Assembly (NCBI GenBank): GCA_963816785.1
Contig: CAWFLL010000002.1
Span: 558,001 to 622,000 of the forward strand
Direction of reading: 5' to 3'
Length of the DNA: 64,000 bases
From: VRUE01 sp963816785
GTDB taxonomy: Bacteria > Actinomycetota > Thermoleophilia > Solirubrobacterales > 70-9
A model generated the notes under the pieces. That model was not told where the DNA came from. It worked only from the letters and a program-made list of their open reading frames with translations, and made no database searches. Both the position numbers and the translations under genes were made by a program. Shown piece after piece: positions 60,651-64,000 of this stretch (positions are counted from its first letter, which is position 1; the number at the start of each line of letters is the position of its first letter).

Positions 60651-62062
60651 GTGTCCGCCACCGACACAGTGACCGTCCCTGCGCCCACCGGGACGCCCGT
60701 CGAGGGCTCCAACGGCCTGCTGCTCGAGATCGACGGCAAGGTCGTTCCCAACTACGCCGCGACGATGGTCGCCTTCGACGAGGGCGATGTGGTCAAGGGC
60801 AAGGTGGTGCGAATCGACAAGGACGAGGTCCTGGTCGACATCGGCTACAAGGCGGAGGGAGTCATCCCTTCGACCGAGCTCTCGATCCGGAAGTCGGTCG
60901 ACCCGGCCGGCGAGGTCGAGCTCGGCGAAGAGATCGACGCGCTCGTCCTCACCAAGGAGGACGCGGAGGGGCGCCTCGTGCTCTCCAAGAAGCGGGCCCG
61001 CTTCGAGAAGGCATGGCGCCGGATCGAGGCGGCGGCCGAGTCCGGCGAGCCGGTCGAGGGAAGCGTTATCGAGGTCGTCAAGGGCGGCCTGATCCTCGAC
61101 CTCGGAGTTCGCGGGTTCCTTCCGGCCTCGCTGGTCGACATCCGCCGCGTCCACAATCTCGACGAGTTCCTCGGCCAGAAACTCGAGTGCAAAGTCATCG
61201 AGCTGAATCGCAGCCGCAACAACGTGGTGCTCTCACGGCGGGCGGTCCTCGAGGAAGAGCGCAAGGAGGTCCGCGAGCAGATTCTCGGGCGCCTCCAGCC
61301 GGGCCAGGTGGTCGAGGGCAAGATCTCGAACATCGTCGACTTCGGCGCCTTCGTCGACCTCGACGGGATCGACGGCCTGATCCACATCTCCGAGCTCTCC
61401 TGGAGCCACGTCAACCACCCGTCCGAGGTCGTCGCGATCGGCGACACCGTCCGGATCAAGGTCCTCGACATCGACCGCGACCGCCAGCGGATCTCGCTCG
61501 GGCTGAAGCAGACCCAGGAGGACCCCTGGCAGCGGGTGATCAGCACCCACCGCTCCGGCGATGTGCTGGAGGGAACCGTGACCAAGGTGGTCGCCTTCGG
61601 CGCGTTCGTCGAGATCCTGCCAGGGGTGGAGGGGCTCGTCCACATCTCCGAGCTGGCCGACCATCACGTCGAGAGCCCGAGCGAGGTGGTCGAGCCGGGG
61701 ACCGTCCTCAACGTGAAGATCCTCGAGATCGACGAAGACCGCCGCCGCCTCTCGCTCAGCATCAAGCGGGTCGAGGGGGAGAACATGCCGATGGGCGACC
61801 TCGGCGAACAGCTCCAAGGGGTCGCTGATTCCGCAGCTGACTCCGATCAGGCCCTGCCCGCGGAAGAGACCTCCGAGGAGGCAGCGGAGGAGGCCCCCGA
61901 CGAGGAGGCAGGCCTGGGGAGAAAGGTTCCGACGAGGGCGAGGAGGATGCTCCGGCGAGGTGCCAGGAGGGCGAATCGGTCGCCGATCGCCCGGACGCGC
62001 CGGACGACGTCGATGAGTCGGCGGGCGACTCCGACCAGGCGGGCGACTCCGAGCAGGACTGA
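60651..62062 (+). CDS. rpsA: Small ribosomal subunit protein bS1 (one apparent frameshift near the end)
   Basis: bS1 helps bind and unwind mRNA on the 30S subunit. The GTG-started protein has four S1 domains: about residues 45-112 (GDVVKGKVVRIDKDEVLVDIGYKAEG), 130-198 (EGSVIEVVKGGLILDLGVRGFLPASL), 215-285 (EGKISNIVDFGAFVDLDGIDGLIHISELSWSHVNHP) and 302-372 (EGTVTKVVAFGAFVEILPGVEGLVHISELADHHV). Near 61915 a one-base change switches from an acidic tail (EEAAEEAPDEEA) to a basic one. In the corrected frame the acid tail continues (GSDEGEEDAPARC to AGDSDQAGDSEQD) and stops at TGA 62060-62062, ten bases before coaE. Confidence 0.93.
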
Positions 62063-62071
62063 GCGGCGGCC

Positions 62072-62656
62072 GTGGCGGGGCCGCTGAAGATCGGCCTCAC
62101 CGGCGGCATTGCGGCCGGCAAGTCGGAGGCTCTGGCCGCGTTTGAGCGGCTTGGAGCAGCGACCATCTCCAGCGACGCACTCGTCCACGAGCTGCTCGAC
62201 TCCGAGCCGCTGCTGGGCAGGCTGACCGAGCGCTGGGGTGATGAGATCGCTCCAGACGGGATCGTCGATCGCGGGCGGGTGGGCGAGATCGTCTTCGCCC
62301 AGCCGGAGGAGCTCACCTGGCTGGAGTCGCAGATCCATCCCCTGGTCGGAGTCCGGATCGGAGGCTGGCTCGCGTCCCTGCCGGAGGACACCGAGGTCGC
62401 GGTGGTCGAGGTCCCTCTCCTGTTCGAGTCCGATATGGAGGGCGTCTTTGACACCACCGTCGCGGTCATCGCCTCCGACCCGATCCGCCGAGCCCGCGCT
62501 GAGGCCCGAGGACATGCCCTCGTCGGGGAGCGCGAGGCCCGCCAGCTCGCCCAGGGCGAGAAGGCCTCCCGAGCCGAGCACGTGGTCGAGAACGAGGGAA
62601 CGATCGAGGACCTGGAGCGCGAGCTGTCCACCCTGGTCGCGAAGCTTCAGGGATGA
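62072..62656 (+). CDS. coaE: Dephospho-CoA kinase
   Basis: CoaE phosphorylates dephospho-CoA in the last step of coenzyme A synthesis. The GTG-started 194-residue protein has the P-loop IGLTGGIAAGKSEALAAF (8-25), ISSDALVHELL, VVEVPLLFESDMEGVFDTTVAV and the lid region RARAEARGHALVGEREARQLAQ. All family blocks are present and the length is normal. The rpsA-coaE order is common in actinobacteria. The stop overlaps the next start as ATGA. Confidence 0.95.
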   Translation: MAGPLKIGLTGGIAAGKSEALAAFERLGAATISSDALVHELLDSEPLLGRLTERWGDEIAPDGIVDRGRVGEIVFAQPEELTWLESQIHPLVGVRIGGWLASLPEDTEVAVVEVPLLFESDMEGVFDTTVAVIASDPIRRARAEARGHALVGEREARQLAQGEKASRAEHVVENEGTIEDLERELSTLVAKLQG

Positions 62657-63231
62657 AGCGCGGGGCGAGGCGCCGGCGACGCCTGCTCGTCGCCGGCAGC
62701 CTCGGCGCCGTGGCGGTGGTGGCTCTGGCGCTCGGCCTCTCGGGGAAATTCGGCGACGTGATTCAGGAGCTGACCCTGCCTCTGCGCCACGAGGACATCA
62801 TCCGCCAGCAGGCGGAGGACAAGGGCGTTGACGCTTCGCTGATCGCCGCCGTGATCTACGCTGAGTCCCGCTTCCGCGACCAGACTTCTCATGCGGGGGC
62901 GCGGGGACTGATGCAGATCACGCCGAGCACCGCTAACGAAATCGAGCGACTGAGCGGGGGCACGACGTTCAAGCTCGCCGACCTCTCCGACCCGGACATC
63001 AACATCCGCTACGGGACCTTCTACCTGGCGGAGATGCTGGACCGCTTCGATGGCAGCGAGGTAGCGGCGCTGGCCGCCTACCACGCCGGGCCGACCGCGG
63101 TCGAAGAATGGGGAGGCGGCTCGCTGGGCGTGGAGGACGTCCCCCTGGAGGAAACCCGCGACTACGTCGCCGAGGTCCTCGACAAGCAGCGCGATTACCG
63201 CGAGCAGTACGCCGAGGAGCTGGGATATTGA
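62653..63231 (+). CDS. Soluble-type lytic transglycosylase
   Basis: The 192-residue protein has a very basic start (MKRGARRRRRLLVAG) and one hydrophobic segment that acts as signal or anchor. An SLT domain follows: DASLIAAVIYAESRFRDQTSHAGARGLMQITPSTANEI with catalytic Glu71, then INIRYGTFYLAEMLDRFDGSEVAALAAYHAGPTAVEEWGGG. It cleaves the glycan backbone of peptidoglycan to leave anhydro ends, for turnover or for inserting envelope machines. It is translationally coupled to coaE, and an MFS gene follows with an overlapping start. Confidence 0.93.
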   Translation: MKRGARRRRRLLVAGSLGAVAVVALALGLSGKFGDVIQELTLPLRHEDIIRQQAEDKGVDASLIAAVIYAESRFRDQTSHAGARGLMQITPSTANEIERLSGGTTFKLADLSDPDINIRYGTFYLAEMLDRFDGSEVAALAAYHAGPTAVEEWGGGSLGVEDVPLEETRDYVAEVLDKQRDYREQYAEELGY

Positions 63232-64000
63232 GCGTGCCCAGGCGCCCTGGCGTGACCGCCCTCGCCGTCGCGGTCGGCCTCGTGCTGGCCGACTCCTCGA
63301 TCGTCGTCCTGGCGCTCCCGGACATCTACCGCGAGCTGGACACGGGTGTCGCCGGCGTGACCTGGGTCCTGATCTCCTTCAACCTGGTGATGGCGCTGGC
63401 CGCCCTGCCCGCGGCGCACATCGCCCGCCGGGCCGGGCCGGGTCGGGCTGCGGCCATCGGGCTCGCGGTCTTTGCGGGTGCCTGTCTGGCCTGCGGCGCG
63501 TCAACTGAGCTGAGCACGCTGATCGCGGCCCGCTGCGTCCAGGCGCTCGGGGGGGCGACCGCTGTGACGGCGGTGCTTGAGCTGCTGCCGGCCACGGTCG
63601 GATCGGAACGGCGCGCTGTCTCGATCTGGGCGATCGCCGGGGCGACCGGGGCCGCGCTCGGCCCCGCGGTCGGCGGCCTGCTGACCGAGCTCGTCTCCTG
63701 GCAGTCGATCTTCCTCCTGCAGGTGCCGGTGGCGCTGCTGGCCGGCATCCCGATCCTCGCCGTTGCGAGGCACGAGGCTGCGACCGGCGTGATCGAGTCG
63801 GAGTTGAGGCTGACGGGGCGCCCCCATGTGCTCGCCAACCTCGCACTCGCGATGATCTCGGCGGCGATCGCCGCGGCGTTGTTCCTGCTGGTGCTTCTGC
63901 TGATCGAGGGGTGGCGGCTGACGCCGATCGGGGCGGCGATCGTCGTCTCGGTGATGCCCCTGGCGGCGCTGCTCGGCTCCCGCCTCGAGCCGTCGGTCCC
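63228..64000 (+). CDS. MFS transporter, 5' part
   Basis: The frame opens with TTG 63228, overlapping the transglycosylase stop, or GTG 63234, and runs off the window end after about 257 residues. It has at least seven membrane segments. The first reads VTALAVAVGLVLADSSIVVLALPDIYRELDTGVAGVTWVLISFNLVMAL, which has the DxSIVVxALPxI pattern of drug/H+ antiporters of the DHA2 group. The loop RCVQALGGATAVTAVLELLPA is the family motif between segments 4 and 5. The substrate is unknown. Confidence 0.85.
   Translation, partial: MSVPRRPGVTALAVAVGLVLADSSIVVLALPDIYRELDTGVAGVTWVLISFNLVMALAALPAAHIARRAGPGRAAAIGLAVFAGACLACGASTELSTLIAARCVQALGGATAVTAVLELLPATVGSERRAVSIWAIAGATGAALGPAVGGLLTELVSWQSIFLLQVPVALLAGIPILAVARHEAATGVIESELRLTGRPHVLANLALAMISAAIAAALFLLVLLLIEGWRLTPIGAAIVVSVMPLAALLGSRLEPSV

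Overview
The window is high-GC, gene-dense bacterial chromosome. It carries housekeeping genes only: no phage, plasmid, IS transposase, CRISPR or obvious island. The gene order is maf-mreBCD-mrdA-rodA-rng-rplU-rpmA-obgE-proB-proA-nadD-rsfS, then leuS-comEA-comEC-holA-rpsT-murJ-lepA-hrcA-dnaJ-prmA, phoH-ybeY-era, hisIE-trp, polA and rpsA-coaE. With hrcA/dnaJ pairing, MaoC (HadAB-like) dehydratases, an actinobacterial-type group III phosphofructokinase and a geranylgeranyl-reductase-like flavoprotein, this suggests a deep-branching actinomycete, most likely class Thermoleophilia (Solirubrobacterales-like). That placement is inference from gene content.

Layout. 1-5.9 kb: cell-shape and elongasome genes. 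6-9.9 kb: RNase E/G, bL21, bL27, ObgE. 10-13.5 kb: proline genes, nadD, rsfS. 13.5-17.4 kb: DivIVA-like protein, tRNA-Ala(GGC), ZIP permease, S1C protease, two membrane proteins. 17.4-25 kb: leuS, cupin, competence genes, holA, rpsT, murJ. 26-28 kb: a large membrane glycosyltransferase-like protein. 28-37.6 kb: lepA, hadAB-like pair, heat shock pair, prmA, murI, yqeY, phoH, ybeY, era. 37.5-39.4 kb: flavin monooxygenase divergent from a TetR regulator. 39.4-48.3 kb: hisIE-trpEGDC, htrA, trpFBA and a small membrane protein. 48.3-54 kb: phosphofructokinase, lipoprotein, epimerase, malic enzyme, CotH-like protein. 54-64 kb: polA, an ECF sigma factor with a membrane-anchored tail, a secreted acidic protein, DMT transporter, GGR-like flavoprotein, rpsA, coaE, lytic transglycosylase, and the start of an MFS transporter.

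Two things need care. First, at least twelve genes are split by one-base indels, several of them in G/C runs and many in essential genes (mreB, mreC, mreD, mrdA, nadD, comEC, holA, murJ, htrA, rpsA). I read these as sequence errors and give full-length reconstructed spans. Second, a TAnnnT box lies 6-9 bases before the start codon of many first-in-transcript genes, so leaderless transcription appears common; I used this to choose several starts.

The most novel material is intergenic. Family A (two copies, 17351-17437 and 29846-29964) is a stem, a fixed 15-base spacer and a 36-base conserved tail; the stem carries a compensatory base-pair change. Family B (36177-36238, 36628-36689 and a variant at 47270-47327) has fixed outer boxes around a variable palindrome, sits exactly at gene junctions and supplies stop and start codons. 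Two further palindromes sit in coding sequence, apparently in frame (comEC and the glycosyltransferase). A 24-bp tandem duplication before a small membrane protein gene copies a whole leaderless promoter plus start codon.
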